Counted from the first letter of the stretch, positions 36,556 through 45,952 are shown. The stretch: DNA of 64,000 nt from CAUPWF01 sp036656795 (GCA_036656795.1 JAVXHR010000001.1:1-64000); one strand, 5' to 3'. The notes: generated by a model from the letters alone, not told the origin. Made by a program: numbers and translations.

Positions 36556-37251
36556 ATGGATACACAAATGAATGTAGAACAGATCATAAATAGTTTTCGT
36601 TCCATTACAGAACAAGGTCAGATGTCAGGTGCGCTAGGTGTTGTAACTTTAGTGATTGTCCTTGCAGTTGGAGTACTTAATTGCTTTTTTGGATTAAAGT
36701 TATTTCGGGTTTGGGTTGCACTTACGGGAGTGACTGTTGGATTGGGCCTTGGCTATGCAATTACCACACAGTTTACGGAGGTTATACCTATTGTCATCGG
36801 CGTCAGTCTGGTGGTGGGGGCATTGCTGGGAGTACTTGCATTTAAGTTATATCTGTTGGGGGTTGTATTATTATGCTGGCTCTTAGGGACAAGCATTGCA
36901 GCTGTTTTTATAAAACCACATTCATGGGTTCTTATGATTGTCTGTATTATGATTGGAGTGGTGATAGGGATTCTTGCCATGAAGTTTGTAAATCCTGTGG
37001 CAATTATCGTGACGTCATTACAGGGAGGATTAACAGCAGGTATGGCGATCATTGCATTATTTGGTATTCAGCAACAACTAATAGGATATGGCATTGGAAT
37101 TGTGGTCGGAGTTGTGGGCTTAATTGTTCAATTTATGATGGAGTCAAGGAAGGTGGGAACACAGTCAGCCAAGAAAGCCAAAGAGATTCAAAAAGTTACT
37201 TCTGTTGAAAATGAAGTGGAAAAAGCAAGAAATGCGTTGAAAGAAGAATAG
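36556..37251 (+). CDS. Multipass membrane protein, DUF4203/TMEM198-like
   Basis: A 231-residue membrane protein with seven or eight glycine-rich hydrophobic segments (about residues 20-195) and a charged cytoplasmic tail (about 196-231) rich in Lys and Glu. The pattern of small-residue helices, such as FFGLKLFRVWVALTGVTVG, resembles DUF4203/TMEM198 proteins of unknown function. It starts 12 bp after the second Hpt gene with an AGGGGG ribosome site, so it appears to be the last gene of the phosphorelay operon. Confidence 0.7.
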   Translation: MDTQMNVEQIINSFRSITEQGQMSGALGVVTLVIVLAVGVLNCFFGLKLFRVWVALTGVTVGLGLGYAITTQFTEVIPIVIGVSLVVGALLGVLAFKLYLLGVVLLCWLLGTSIAAVFIKPHSWVLMIVCIMIGVVIGILAMKFVNPVAIIVTSLQGGLTAGMAIIALFGIQQQLIGYGIGIVVGVVGLIVQFMMESRKVGTQSAKKAKEIQKVTSVENEVEKARNALKEE

Positions 37252-37353
37252 AAGATGTATTTTGATTGTTGTTAAGGGATTATCAGAACTATTGCATAAT
37301 AGTAAGGTTTAGATGTATAATGAGAGTATCTCAAAAGTAAAGGAGGCTTACTA

Positions 37354-38184
37354 ATGAAGATAGATATGCATTGTCACGTAAAAGAAGGGTCTGTTGACAG
37401 CAGGGTAAGCTTAGAAGAATATATTACAATATTAAAGGAGCATGGAATACAGGGAATGTTAGTAACGGATCACGATACTTACCATGGATACCGATATTGG
37501 AAGAATCATATAAAAGATATTTCTCATACAGATTTTTATGTATTTAAAGGAATTGAATATGACACTTGTGATGCAGGCCATATTCTTGTAATTATGCCAC
37601 AAGGTGTGAAGATGCGTTTGCTGGAGCTACGTGGTTTGCCTGTAGTGGTGTTAATTGATTTTGTACATCGTCATGGTGGAATTTTAGGACCGGCACATCC
37701 GTGTGGGGAAAAATACCTAAGTTTTACAAAGACAAAACGTTACGAACATGCACCGGAGATTATGAAACGATTTGATTTTATAGAATCATTCAATGCGTGT
37801 GAACCTTTAGAGTCTAATGAACATGCATGGAAATTAACACAGAAGTACCATAAACCCGGAATCGGTGGAAGTGATGCACATAAACCGGATTGTGTGGGCA
37901 TGGGATATACGGAGTTCCCGGAAGATGTGACTTGTGAGACGGAGCTTATTTCACTTATTCGCAATAAAGTTCCGGTGGAAACAGGCGGTATCATCTATGG
38001 TAAGACAACAAAGGACAAGATTGGAAAAGTGAATCAATTATTGGTGTATTCATTTTGGGTTTATAATAAAGGTGGAGAGTTGTTAAAGAGAAGTCGTAGA
38101 AAGAAGAAGATACAGTTGGAGAATCCGGTAGATCCGATTGATCCAATTGAATTAAATATGCATTCAATACAGAATCATTTATAA
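37354..38184 (+). CDS. PHP-domain metal-dependent phosphoesterase
   Basis: A 276-residue protein of the polymerase-and-histidinol-phosphatase family. Metal-binding motifs occur in order: DMHCH at 4-8, TDHDTYHGY near 40, KGIEYDT near 65, GPAHPCG near 112 and GGSDAHKPD near 171. It is probably a cytoplasmic phosphoesterase acting on a nucleotide or small phosphate ester. The basic C-terminal tail (SRRKKKIQ) is unusual. It lies between the phosphorelay genes and the pilus locus; AAAGGAGG precedes the start. A link to pili is not established. Confidence 0.85.
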   Translation: MKIDMHCHVKEGSVDSRVSLEEYITILKEHGIQGMLVTDHDTYHGYRYWKNHIKDISHTDFYVFKGIEYDTCDAGHILVIMPQGVKMRLLELRGLPVVVLIDFVHRHGGILGPAHPCGEKYLSFTKTKRYEHAPEIMKRFDFIESFNACEPLESNEHAWKLTQKYHKPGIGGSDAHKPDCVGMGYTEFPEDVTCETELISLIRNKVPVETGGIIYGKTTKDKIGKVNQLLVYSFWVYNKGGELLKRSRRKKKIQLENPVDPIDPIELNMHSIQNHL

Positions 38185-38207
38185 AGCGAAAAAAGTGAGG
38201 AAAAGAT

Positions 38208-39014
38208 ATGTGGACAAGAGCAGATTTAAAAGCAAGAGGGCGTATTGCATTCAAAAAAAATTATTGGGCAGCAGTTGTTGTAAGCTTGATTCTTTCGATT
38301 GTAATCGGAGGTGCGATGACAGGGGCAGGGGCATCTAAGACGGTAACTCGTCGTGTCCCATATACGTATCAAGGAGCAACAGATTTATTGGATCGTGGCT
38401 GGAATGAACATATGCCGGATATAGACACGTATTATAACGGACATAATGCGGGAATACGATGGATACTTGCTATATTTATTATGTCTGTAGGAATTGCAGG
38501 GATTATGCTTCGTATTTTCTTGGGTTATCCACTTGCAGTTGGTGGACGTAGATTCTATATGGAGAATCGAGAAAGTCAGCCGAAGATAGGGACGATTCTA
38601 AGCATGTTTAAAGGAAATGGTTATGGGAATGTAGTGTTGACGATGTTCTTAAAAGATCTGTTTACCGGATTGTGGACCTTATTATTTGTCATTCCCGGGA
38701 TTGTCAAATCTTATGAATATCGTATGATCCCTTATATATTGGCAGAGCATCCGGATATGAATCGAGAACAAGCATTTGCCTTAAGCAAACAGATGATGAT
38801 GGGACAGAAATTCGATATGTTCGTTCTTGACTTGTCTTATGCAGGGTGGTACATCTTATCGGGAGTTACCTGTGGTATCTTGGCAATATTCTATGTAATG
38901 CCATATATAGATGCAACAGAGGCAGAAGTATATGCAGTATTTCGCGCACATGCGTTTCACACAGGGGGAGTTACAACCAATGACCTACCCGGATTTGGAC
39001 CGACCTATTATTAA
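38208..39014 (+). CDS. DUF975 family integral membrane protein
   Basis: A 268-residue membrane protein. The N-terminal WTRADLKARGRIAFKKNYW and the core KSYEYRMIPYILAEHPDMN are typical of DUF975, a family of unknown function common in Firmicutes. About five hydrophobic segments are seen. It begins 23 bp after the PHP gene with GTGAGGAAAAG upstream and ends 48 bp before the giant prepilin. Co-transcription with either neighbour is possible. Confidence 0.8.
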   Translation: MWTRADLKARGRIAFKKNYWAAVVVSLILSIVIGGAMTGAGASKTVTRRVPYTYQGATDLLDRGWNEHMPDIDTYYNGHNAGIRWILAIFIMSVGIAGIMLRIFLGYPLAVGGRRFYMENRESQPKIGTILSMFKGNGYGNVVLTMFLKDLFTGLWTLLFVIPGIVKSYEYRMIPYILAEHPDMNREQAFALSKQMMMGQKFDMFVLDLSYAGWYILSGVTCGILAIFYVMPYIDATEAEVYAVFRAHAFHTGGVTTNDLPGFGPTYY

Positions 39015-39062
39015 GAGGCACCAAAGTGCATAAGTAATGAGGGGGCACAAGGGGGCTACGTG

Positions 39063-42000
39063 ATGTACAAAAAGCAAAGATACAACAAACAAACATATAA
39101 TAAGGGAATACATAATAAAAAAAGGTATAATCAAGGGTATACACTTGTAGAGATGATAGTAGTTCTTGCAATTACGGCAATTATTGCATCAATCACAATG
39201 GGTGGACTTGTGATGTATCAGCGACATGCAACCTTTAAGAAGAATAATGAATATGCACAGACTATATTCTCCATTGCACAATCCTCTTTGAATCATGCCA
39301 AGATGAGTGGACAATTGGAAATGTTTTCAGATATGCTGGATACGCCGGCGTATACAGGCAATCTTCTTCCGAACAATATTGAAGGAGGCACGAAAGTTCC
39401 TGATGCTACAAAAAAAACCAAAAGCCTTTATTATCTGACCTTTAAAAAAGGTGAAAAAGCATCCGCTTATACGGGTGCTTATAAGACGTTATATGAGATG
39501 ATTGCGCCATATGTCTATGATGCGACTATTTTGGACGCAACGTTTTGTGTGGAATTCGATCCCATAGATGGTCTTGTTCTTGGAGTTTGTTATAGTGAGA
39601 AAGCCACAGGATTTACTTATGAAGGTGGTAAGCATCGGGCAACAGGAATAGTCAATATCAGGAATCGCACAGAAGAGGCCAGAAAGAAGACCTTGGTAGG
39701 GTATTATGGAGTGAAAGAATTAGGCGCACGGGCACCAAAGAAGATAGAACGTTCGCTGATTGCCAAGATGGACTTAATGAATGAGGAAACACTTCATCTT
39801 CGCTGGAAGTTAGAACCTGATATTAAGGAACAGTTAGAGTATTCTGTCAAACTATTTTCTGAGGACACTCACAAACCAATGCTATCTTTGGAATTGAATA
39901 AGACAAAGGAAAGTACCATACGTGCAGAAGCAATCGCCGGAAAGAATCCGACGGTACTTTGTGATATCCAATTATATGACGCAGATGGGAAAGAATCAAA
40001 AAAAGTAACGGGTGTAAAGTTTATTGCTTACGTATCAGCGGAACAGGAATATTATCTGGTGTTAGATGCACTGGATACGGATATTGATCGCATCTTGAAA
40101 TTACCGGAGACAGAGCAAGATTATACGAAGACGTATAGTATTAAGCGCTTTGGGGTGGATAGTGAAAAAGTCTATGCGAAGTTACAAGCATCTGGAAATA
40201 CTTATGCACCAGAAGAATGGAAACAGTCGAATGTGGAACAGGCGCTCTTTGCTAAGGAAAGTGGAACTACAGATAAGACTTATTCTATTGCAAATGCAAG
40301 GCATCTAAATAATATTCGTCTGTTAGAAAGTTCCAAGGAGAATAAAAAGGCTACAGACGTAGATTATACATATGAGCAAATCAATGATTTCGGGTGGTTT
40401 GGAACGAACGGAATTGTAGCACATCGAAAAGCATTTATAGGACAAAAGCCAATCTTTATCTCTCCAGATGAAGGAAATGTAGGACCAAATAGTTTCCCGA
40501 CGATTCACCAATTGGCTGTAGGCAATAGCTATCAAGGCAAGGAAAAACATGTATTTAAAATTAATAATTTTCAGATTGCAGGAGAGAAAACCACGTCCAA
40601 TTTACCGGTGGGCTTATTTGGAATCAATTATGGAACGATTCAAGATGTAGAAATTCGGAATGTTGCAGTATTTGGGGAAGGAAAGGACTATGTAGGTGGA
40701 ATTTGTGGTGTGAACAGTGGTGTACTTAGGAATCTGACCACCAGTGGGAAAATTAAGACTCAAGGTGGAGCTTATGCGGGAGGAATTGCAGGAAGTGATA
40801 TTACAGGACGTCCGGAGATTGTAAATGGGGAAACCATTATTCATACAGGGGCAGCCAGAGTTTATCAAAATCTTACCAATAAAGCATCCGTAGAGGGAAA
40901 AGATTATACAGGTGGTATCGTAGGGTACATCAAAGGAATCCATACTAGGACAGATGGAACCAATCAGACGTTACAGCTTGCCCAATGTGAAAACTGGGGA
41001 GATGTAACAGGGACTCAGTATGTAGGAGGTATTACAGGATATAATAATACAACAATTATTAAGAAATGTTACTTGAAACAAGGAACTATCCGTGGTGGTG
41101 GGACAGCAAAAGCAGCCGCATCAACCGGCGGAATAGCAGGATATAATAGTGGGTTGATTGAACAAAGTGGCTGTGAGAGTGTAGGTGAAAAAACAGAATT
41201 AACGGTTAAGCTTTCTTATGGTCACGTAGGTGGTATTGTTGGACTCAATGATTCCGATGGTCAGGTGAAAAATTGTTTGACCGGTCATATGTGGACTGTA
41301 AAAGATATTGAAAAAGGAATGAATCCGGGAATTGATTCGGGAACCGGTGGAGTGATTGGAACCAATGAATCCACGAAGTCCGTAACTAATAATACCAATC
41401 GTGGTAAGGTACGTACAAATGGTTCCGGTACAAGCACTGTCGGTGGAATTATCGGGTTGCAAAACAGTGATAAGGGAGTCTTATCACTGGATAGTTGTGA
41501 AAATTATGGAGTCCTTACAGGTGCCGGAATAGCAGGTGGTATTGTAGGTCGTTGGATAAACGGAGGCGGAACTATATCAGATTGTTTGAATCATGGAAGT
41601 ATTGGGACAATAAAGTCAGGAAGCAGTGGTGGAATTGTTGGAATTGTAGAGAACATAAGAGATGATAGCAGTATTGTTATAAAAAATTGCACGAATCAAG
41701 AAAGTATTACCGGAACAGGAAGAGGAACGGCTGGGATTCTGGGATTAACACAAGGGAGTCCTATTGTATTGAATCGTGTATCAGTTACCTTAGACGGCTG
41801 TGTTAATACGGGATTGATTGATAATACCCTGGGATACGGTGCGGGTATTCTTGGAAGCCCTGATATGCCAGTACCAACGATCATTCGAAATTGTAGAAAT
41901 GCAGGAGTCGCACCATATACACAGCCACAGAAGAAGATGAGTGGAATTGTGGGAGATGGTAGCGCTCTAAAAGGATATGTGCGTATCATGGGGTGTTATG

Positions 42001-43730
42001 GAATCTCGGATTGTCAATATCCCATTGCACATCAAGAAGCCAAAGAATCAACAGAAAATTATTATTTCATAAAAGAACAAGCACTTTCGGATTCCGCGGA
42101 TGCAGTTGTCGTGGATGAGATTGTGATACAAGATGCCAATGGGACACAACTTGCACCAAGAACAGGGAAAGAATTATTTGATAATCAACCAAATTCTATA
42201 TATCGATATGATATTCCATATGCCAAGGGAGTCAGTACATTGACTTTTAGTTTTGAACAACCACAGGATCTTCATACATTGAAGGTGTGGCCGGGTGTGG
42301 GAGAAAGTTATCGGTATAAAATTAGTTATATTGATCGAGAGTTTAAATTACATGGTCTTACATCAGAAACAGGAAATGGACAAGAATCAATTATGACCGA
42401 TCTTTCTTCATTTGGAGTTACAGAAGCTACAGGTATTCAACTGGAGATTACTCCCGATGATATCTATGAGGGAACCCGTATCACGGTAGGGGAGATACAA
42501 CTCAATGGACGAGATAGTGCTGTAGATGCTACATGGATAAACAAAGGACTTGGAATAGGGTTAACGATAGATGGAGATAGCGTATACAAAGCCGGTAATA
42601 CAGCACAAAGAGTCTATAATACAGTGCCATTAACGAGAACACCAACTGATATTGATCCGGAAAATGGGGATGCCGGTACCTGTGCAGAAGTCTATCAGGC
42701 GATTCAAGATGAATTGGGTGTGACAAAAGTAACAACAAGAGAAGATGTAAAAGTGGCAAAACAGCAAGATGCGAAGCTACAGAATACAGAACAACAGAAT
42801 ACGGAACAACCGAGTATAGAACAACAGAGTACAGAACAACAGAAGGTATTGGAACTTTTGAAAAATCCAAGGATTGCAGCAGGGACAATCAAAAGTCCAT
42901 TAGACCATCTGTTATGGAAACCAGAGGAGGAATCAGAAGAGGATATGGTAGAGGAGGCAGAGGATAAAAATCAGCCGAATCACCCAAATCAGCAGGATAA
43001 AGAGGAAACTTCTGTGGAACATTCAGAGATGGTTCAAGATTCAAATCAGGGAACAACGGAAGAACCTGCAGCTCCGGAGATCGTAGCGCCACCCAAGAAG
43101 ATGTCGATTCTTTCTATGACCGAAGAACTAAATACTGCATATGGAGTGGAACAGACACAGTTGACATGGAATGAGGAAGCGTATGTTCAAGAGTATCAGG
43201 TGGAGCTGATGACTTCGTTGCAAGAAAAATTCCATCTGACCATTATAAGAAATGCATCAAAGGAAAAAGAACCATTTACCATTGTAAAAGAAACAAATCA
43301 AAAGAATGCTGATGGAACCAGCATATATGAGCCATGTACAGATCCTGATGGACCGGTTGTTACGTCACAGGGTGGGGGAGTTACAGCAACGACTTTTTCA
43401 TATCCATATGGATATGAACGAACCATCTCCAATACAGTAGAAGATATAACTTATGATACAATGTTAGTCGGATATGTGGAATGTGTGAAGTATACCAAAC
43501 AAGGGGTGGAACCGTGGTATAGCATATGCATGGTATTGCCGGATGTTACAACCACAGCAGGACTTGCCAAGGTCTATGGAACAGAGGCACAATTACCAGA
43601 ATATCAATATACCACAGAAGTTATCATTACCAATGTTGTAACCGATGCAACATTATATGAAGCACCAAATCCGATGAAATGGAAGCGAATTGATGCAAGC
43701 GGAACTACCAAGATAGAAGAAGTTAAATAA
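39063..43730 (+). CDS. Giant type IV prepilin with GLUG-like repeats
   Basis: A 1555-residue protein with a 25-residue leader ending RYNQG, then YTLVEMIVVLAITAII with Glu at +5, so prepilin peptidase should process it. Residues about 60-540 are an unassigned extracellular region. Residues about 545-980 hold some 12 GLUG-like repeats, each opening GGI(V/A/T)G and usually closing on a Cys, for example GGIVGLN and GGIAGYNSG. A beta-rich stretch (about 1050-1160) may be discoidin-like. Then follow a Gln/Thr/Glu repeat (about 1238-1262), an acidic linker and a final domain. The ATG at 39063 is chosen, with AAGGGGG 7 nt upstream; a GTG lies directly before it. It is probably a tip adhesin of the pilus. 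Confidence 0.88.
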   Translation: MYKKQRYNKQTYNKGIHNKKRYNQGYTLVEMIVVLAITAIIASITMGGLVMYQRHATFKKNNEYAQTIFSIAQSSLNHAKMSGQLEMFSDMLDTPAYTGNLLPNNIEGGTKVPDATKKTKSLYYLTFKKGEKASAYTGAYKTLYEMIAPYVYDATILDATFCVEFDPIDGLVLGVCYSEKATGFTYEGGKHRATGIVNIRNRTEEARKKTLVGYYGVKELGARAPKKIERSLIAKMDLMNEETLHLRWKLEPDIKEQLEYSVKLFSEDTHKPMLSLELNKTKESTIRAEAIAGKNPTVLCDIQLYDADGKESKKVTGVKFIAYVSAEQEYYLVLDALDTDIDRILKLPETEQDYTKTYSIKRFGVDSEKVYAKLQASGNTYAPEEWKQSNVEQALFAKESGTTDKTYSIANARHLNNIRLLESSKENKKATDVDYTYEQINDFGWFGTNGIVAHRKAFIGQKPIFISPDEGNVGPNSFPTIHQLAVGNSYQGKEKHVFKINNFQIAGEKTTSNLPVGLFGINYGTIQDVEIRNVAVFGEGKDYVGGICGVNSGVLRNLTTSGKIKTQGGAYAGGIAGSDITGRPEIVNGETIIHTGAARVYQNLTNKASVEGKDYTGGIVGYIKGIHTRTDGTNQTLQLAQCENWGDVTGTQYVGGITGYNNTTIIKKCYLKQGTIRGGGTAKAAASTGGIAGYNSGLIEQSGCESVGEKTELTVKLSYGHVGGIVGLNDSDGQVKNCLTGHMWTVKDIEKGMNPGIDSGTGGVIGTNESTKSVTNNTNRGKVRTNGSGTSTVGGIIGLQNSDKGVLSLDSCENYGVLTGAGIAGGIVGRWINGGGTISDCLNHGSIGTIKSGSSGGIVGIVENIRDDSSIVIKNCTNQESITGTGRGTAGILGLTQGSPIVLNRVSVTLDGCVNTGLIDNTLGYGAGILGSPDMPVPTIIRNCRNAGVAPYTQPQKKMSGIVGDGSALKGYVRIMGCYGISDCQYPIAHQEAKESTENYYFIKEQALSDSADAVVVDEIVIQDANGTQLAPRTGKELFDNQPNSIYRYDIPYAKGVSTLTFSFEQPQDLHTLKVWPGVGESYRYKISYIDREFKLHGLTSETGNGQESIMTDLSSFGVTEATGIQLEITPDDIYEGTRITVGEIQLNGRDSAVDATWINKGLGIGLTIDGDSVYKAGNTAQRVYNTVPLTRTPTDIDPENGDAGTCAEVYQAIQDELGVTKVTTREDVKVAKQQDAKLQNTEQQNTEQPSIEQQSTEQQKVLELLKNPRIAAGTIKSPLDHLLWKPEEESEEDMVEEAEDKNQPNHPNQQDKEETSVEHSEMVQDSNQGTTEEPAAPEIVAPPKKMSILSMTEELNTAYGVEQTQLTWNEEAYVQEYQVELMTSLQEKFHLTIIRNASKEKEPFTIVKETNQKNADGTSIYEPCTDPDGPVVTSQGGGVTATTFSYPYGYERTISNTVEDITYDTMLVGYVECVKYTKQGVEPWYSICMVLPDVTTTAGLAKVYGTEAQLPEYQYTTEVIITNVVTDATLYEAPNPMKWKRIDASGTTKIEEVK
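42774..42848 (+). repeat. 15-bp tandem repeats in the giant prepilin gene
   Basis: Four near-exact units of the GAACAACAGAGTACA type begin at 42789, 42804, 42819 and 42834, and a partial unit precedes them. They encode a pentapeptide of the type EQQxT in a linker. Such in-frame repeats can vary in copy number by slippage. Confidence 0.75.
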
Positions 43731-43763
43731 AAGAGCTCCGAGGAAACAGGAACGAAACCAAGC

Positions 43764-44363
43764 ATGCAATCAGGCATCAAGAAAGAGGGTGAGCGTATCA
43801 GAAACCAAAGAACATCAAAATCGATAAAAGACAGACAAGAGGGAAGTGCGCTTATCATGGTGCTATGTGCGTTATGTATCTTCGTTGTATTAGCGCTTAC
43901 GATGATTTTGACTTCCTTTCATATCTTGCGAAATGCACAACAGTCTGCGACAAAAGAACAGTGCAGAATCACTGCCATTACGTTTAGTAAAGCATTGGAA
44001 AAAGATATAACACAAACCAAAACCGAGACAGGTCTACGTTCCTATCTACATAAGCAGTTTGTAGCAGATACTTGGCCCGGTTATGATAAGAAAGAATCGG
44101 GACATGGAAAATCAGAAAGTCATCGACTTCTGAAGATTGAGATGGGAGACGAGTGGTCCAAGAAAGGGGGCACCTTATCGGCAACGGTATTCTGGGAACA
44201 GAAAGGAACGGAGCTACTCTATGATAATCGATTAGTAAGTGTTGTGGTGAAAGCATCACTTCGGGGAGAAGAATTCAGTGTCACCACACAGTATAGGCTA
44301 CAGCCTGACAGTGTAGGGAGTGGAAACTGGGTCTGGTATAATCCGGATACTGCAATCGGATAG
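43764..44363 (+). CDS. PilX-like minor pilus protein
   Basis: A 199-residue protein. After a basic N-terminus of 27 residues comes EGSALIMVLCALCIFVVLAL, a PilX-type membrane anchor lacking the usual Glu at +5 but with Gly at the position before the hydrophobic stretch. The rest is an extracytoplasmic domain with a helix followed by beta strands. It lies 33 bp after the giant prepilin and 10 bp before the PilV-like gene. The ribosome site (AGGAAC, about 12 nt upstream) is weak, so the start is less certain. Confidence 0.72.
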   Translation: MQSGIKKEGERIRNQRTSKSIKDRQEGSALIMVLCALCIFVVLALTMILTSFHILRNAQQSATKEQCRITAITFSKALEKDITQTKTETGLRSYLHKQFVADTWPGYDKKESGHGKSESHRLLKIEMGDEWSKKGGTLSATVFWEQKGTELLYDNRLVSVVVKASLRGEEFSVTTQYRLQPDSVGSGNWVWYNPDTAIG

Positions 44364-44373
44364 GAGGTAACGA

Positions 44374-44772
44374 ATGGCAAAGTATGATAAACAAAAAGAG
44401 CAGGAATTACAGGAGCAGCAGAAAACCGTACCGGGATATAAGAATCGGATCGTTGATGTAATCAAAGAGAAAAAAGCCATGACTTTAGTGGAAGTGATTG
44501 TTGCGTTTGCCATTCTGCTCTTGGGTATTGCGAGCCTTTATAAAGCCAGCGTATTGTCACTAAATCAGATAAACAAGGCAGACGAAATACAGAGTCAGAT
44601 GGATGAAACATTGGCATCTTACTATCAGGCAGATGCAAAAGCAACGACCCCTATTACAGGGACCTGTAGCATAGATGGAGAGAGTTGGGAATTGGAGCTT
44701 GCTTCGGGTACATATGTCAGTCCAAATGGGTATTATATCTATTATCTGGGAACAAGAGGTGATGGACTATGA
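44374..44772 (+). CDS. PilV-like minor prepilin
   Basis: A 132-residue protein with a long 35-residue leader ending KEKKA, then MTLVEVIVAFAILLLGIASL. The residue before the expected cleavage site is Ala, not Gly, which is uncommon for prepilin peptidase substrates. The pattern VEVIVAF then LLLGIASL is characteristic of PilV/GspI-type minor pilins that help start pilus assembly. AGGAGGT precedes the start; it overlaps the next gene by 4 bp. Confidence 0.85.
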   Translation: MAKYDKQKEQELQEQQKTVPGYKNRIVDVIKEKKAMTLVEVIVAFAILLLGIASLYKASVLSLNQINKADEIQSQMDETLASYYQADAKATTPITGTCSIDGESWELELASGTYVSPNGYYIYYLGTRGDGL

Positions 44773-45323
44773 TATTATCAATGAGACAGAGTTTTAGCCA
44801 GAAATTCAGACAGAGAGTAAGGAAGATAAAGCGCAATCAAAGTGGCATGACCTTGGTAGAACTGATCGTCTCCTTTGCAGTGTTGGGAATCCTAATGACG
44901 GCTACTATTGCAACCATGGCACCGGCGATGAATGTCTATGCCAAAGTAACGGCCATGAGTCGTGCTCAAGGGATTACGGATATTCTATTAGAGAAGATCA
45001 CCGGAGAATTAGATGATACCCTAGGACATGTGGCGATACAGTCTTCCGGGATTCGGTATGTCAATGAGAAACATCAGCCCATGTGGATGTATGTGGGAGA
45101 AGATAAGATGCTGCACCTGAAGTATGAAGAAGAGGAAGTGGACTGGTATATTCCCAAAGAGACGTATATGAATCATCAGATAGAATCACTGACCTACCAA
45201 AGACTGGGGGACCGGAATCTAATTCAAGTAACTCTAAAGATGAAGAATCCCAAATTGGGAACAACTTATACCAGAGAAAAGGTAATCCAATGTTATAAGA
45301 TTGACAGTCAGGGGTTTGAATAA
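44769..45323 (+). CDS. PilW/GspJ-like minor prepilin
   Basis: A 184-residue protein with a 26-residue basic leader ending RNQSG, then MTLVELIVSFAVLGILMTAT. The Glu at +5 is present. The extracytoplasmic part is predominantly beta and resembles the larger minor pilins PilW/GspJ. The start codon overlaps the stop of the PilV-like gene (ATGA). With the two preceding genes and the giant prepilin it forms a minor-pilin set of the kind that makes a pilus tip. A 181-bp gap with a strong promoter then precedes pilA. Confidence 0.83.
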   Translation: MILSMRQSFSQKFRQRVRKIKRNQSGMTLVELIVSFAVLGILMTATIATMAPAMNVYAKVTAMSRAQGITDILLEKITGELDDTLGHVAIQSSGIRYVNEKHQPMWMYVGEDKMLHLKYEEEEVDWYIPKETYMNHQIESLTYQRLGDRNLIQVTLKMKNPKLGTTYTREKVIQCYKIDSQGFE

Positions 45324-45364
45324 AAAGGATAGAAGAGCTACTTAATCAAATCCTACAGTAAATT

Positions 45365-45419
45365 TACGCTATCTACGCTATCTTAAAGGGTTGACGAAAT
45401 GACTGGAAAGTTTTACAAT
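45365..45419 (+). promoter_or_regulatory. pilA promoter with a tandem 9-bp upstream repeat
   Basis: TTGACG (45391-45396), 17 bp, TACAAT (45414-45419). Directly upstream, TACGCTATC occurs twice head to tail without a gap (45365-45373, 45374-45382), ending 8 bp before the -35. The position suits an activator, but no binding protein is known. The predicted leader to the pilA start is about 80 nt. Confidence 0.65.
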
Positions 45420-45504
45420 ATAGAGTATGAATAGTGATGAAATACATAAAGCAACAACGAAGGAAACCATGTGAAGGTAATCGACATAAGGAGGCACATA
45501 TTAT

Positions 45505-45903
45505 ATGAACAAAAGAATGAATAAGTTAAAGAAGAACAAAAAAGGATTTACACTGGTAGAGTTAATTGTGGTGTTGGTAATTCTAGGTATCTTGATTGCA
45601 TTATTAGTTCCAGCGCTGACAGGCTATATTGGAAAAGCAAAAGGAAAGAAAGTGGCAACAGAGGCTAGGAATGCATTGATGGCAGCTCAAACCTTGGCTT
45701 CTGAAAACTATGCAAAAGATATTACAACGGCACCAACGAACCAAGAAATTGCAGATTTAGGTGAAATTAAAGAAGTGAAAAATATTAAGACAGTAACCGT
45801 AGATGGCTCAGGCAAGGTAACGGCATTAACATATACAAGTGGAACGTATACTGCGACCTATACCGATGGTACATGGAGTGGCAATGCCATAGATGGTAAG
45901 TAA
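45505..45903 (+). CDS. pilA: Major type IV pilin PilA
   Basis: A 132-residue prepilin with a 14-residue leader ending KNKKG, followed by FTLVELIVVLVILGILIALL. It is compact, as expected for the repeating subunit. The tail has the pattern LTYTSGTYTATYTDGTW shared with the orphan pilin at 27635. Its own strong promoter and a downstream hairpin before pilD fit a gene expressed far above its operon neighbours. AAGGAGG lies upstream of the ATG. No cysteine pair is present in the mature part, so a disulfide loop like that of Gram-negative pilins is absent. Confidence 0.93.
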   Translation: MNKRMNKLKKNKKGFTLVELIVVLVILGILIALLVPALTGYIGKAKGKKVATEARNALMAAQTLASENYAKDITTAPTNQEIADLGEIKEVKNIKTVTVDGSGKVTALTYTSGTYTATYTDGTWSGNAIDGK

Positions 45904-45952
45904 TTCTTACCAACTTACCGTCCATAGCAGTTACAGGAACAGCATATACAGG

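Noticed and set aside
36556..39014. The three genes between the phosphorelay and pilus loci as a defence or toxin system
   Set aside because: A DUF4203-like membrane protein, a PHP phosphoesterase and a DUF975 protein show no effector, nuclease or immunity pairing; they look like housekeeping accessory genes.
42774..42848. Short tandem repeats as a CRISPR array
   Set aside because: 15-bp units without spacers, in frame inside a protein linker; no cas genes in the window.
42529..42888. 119-residue minus-strand open frame opposite the giant prepilin
   Set aside because: Low-complexity product created by the complement of the 15-bp repeat and acidic linker; no ribosome site.
45320..45504. Possible c-di-GMP riboswitch before pilA
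   Set aside because: The leader is only about 80 nt and none of the GEMM-I or GEMM-II core motifs are visible; the same holds before the other pilin genes.
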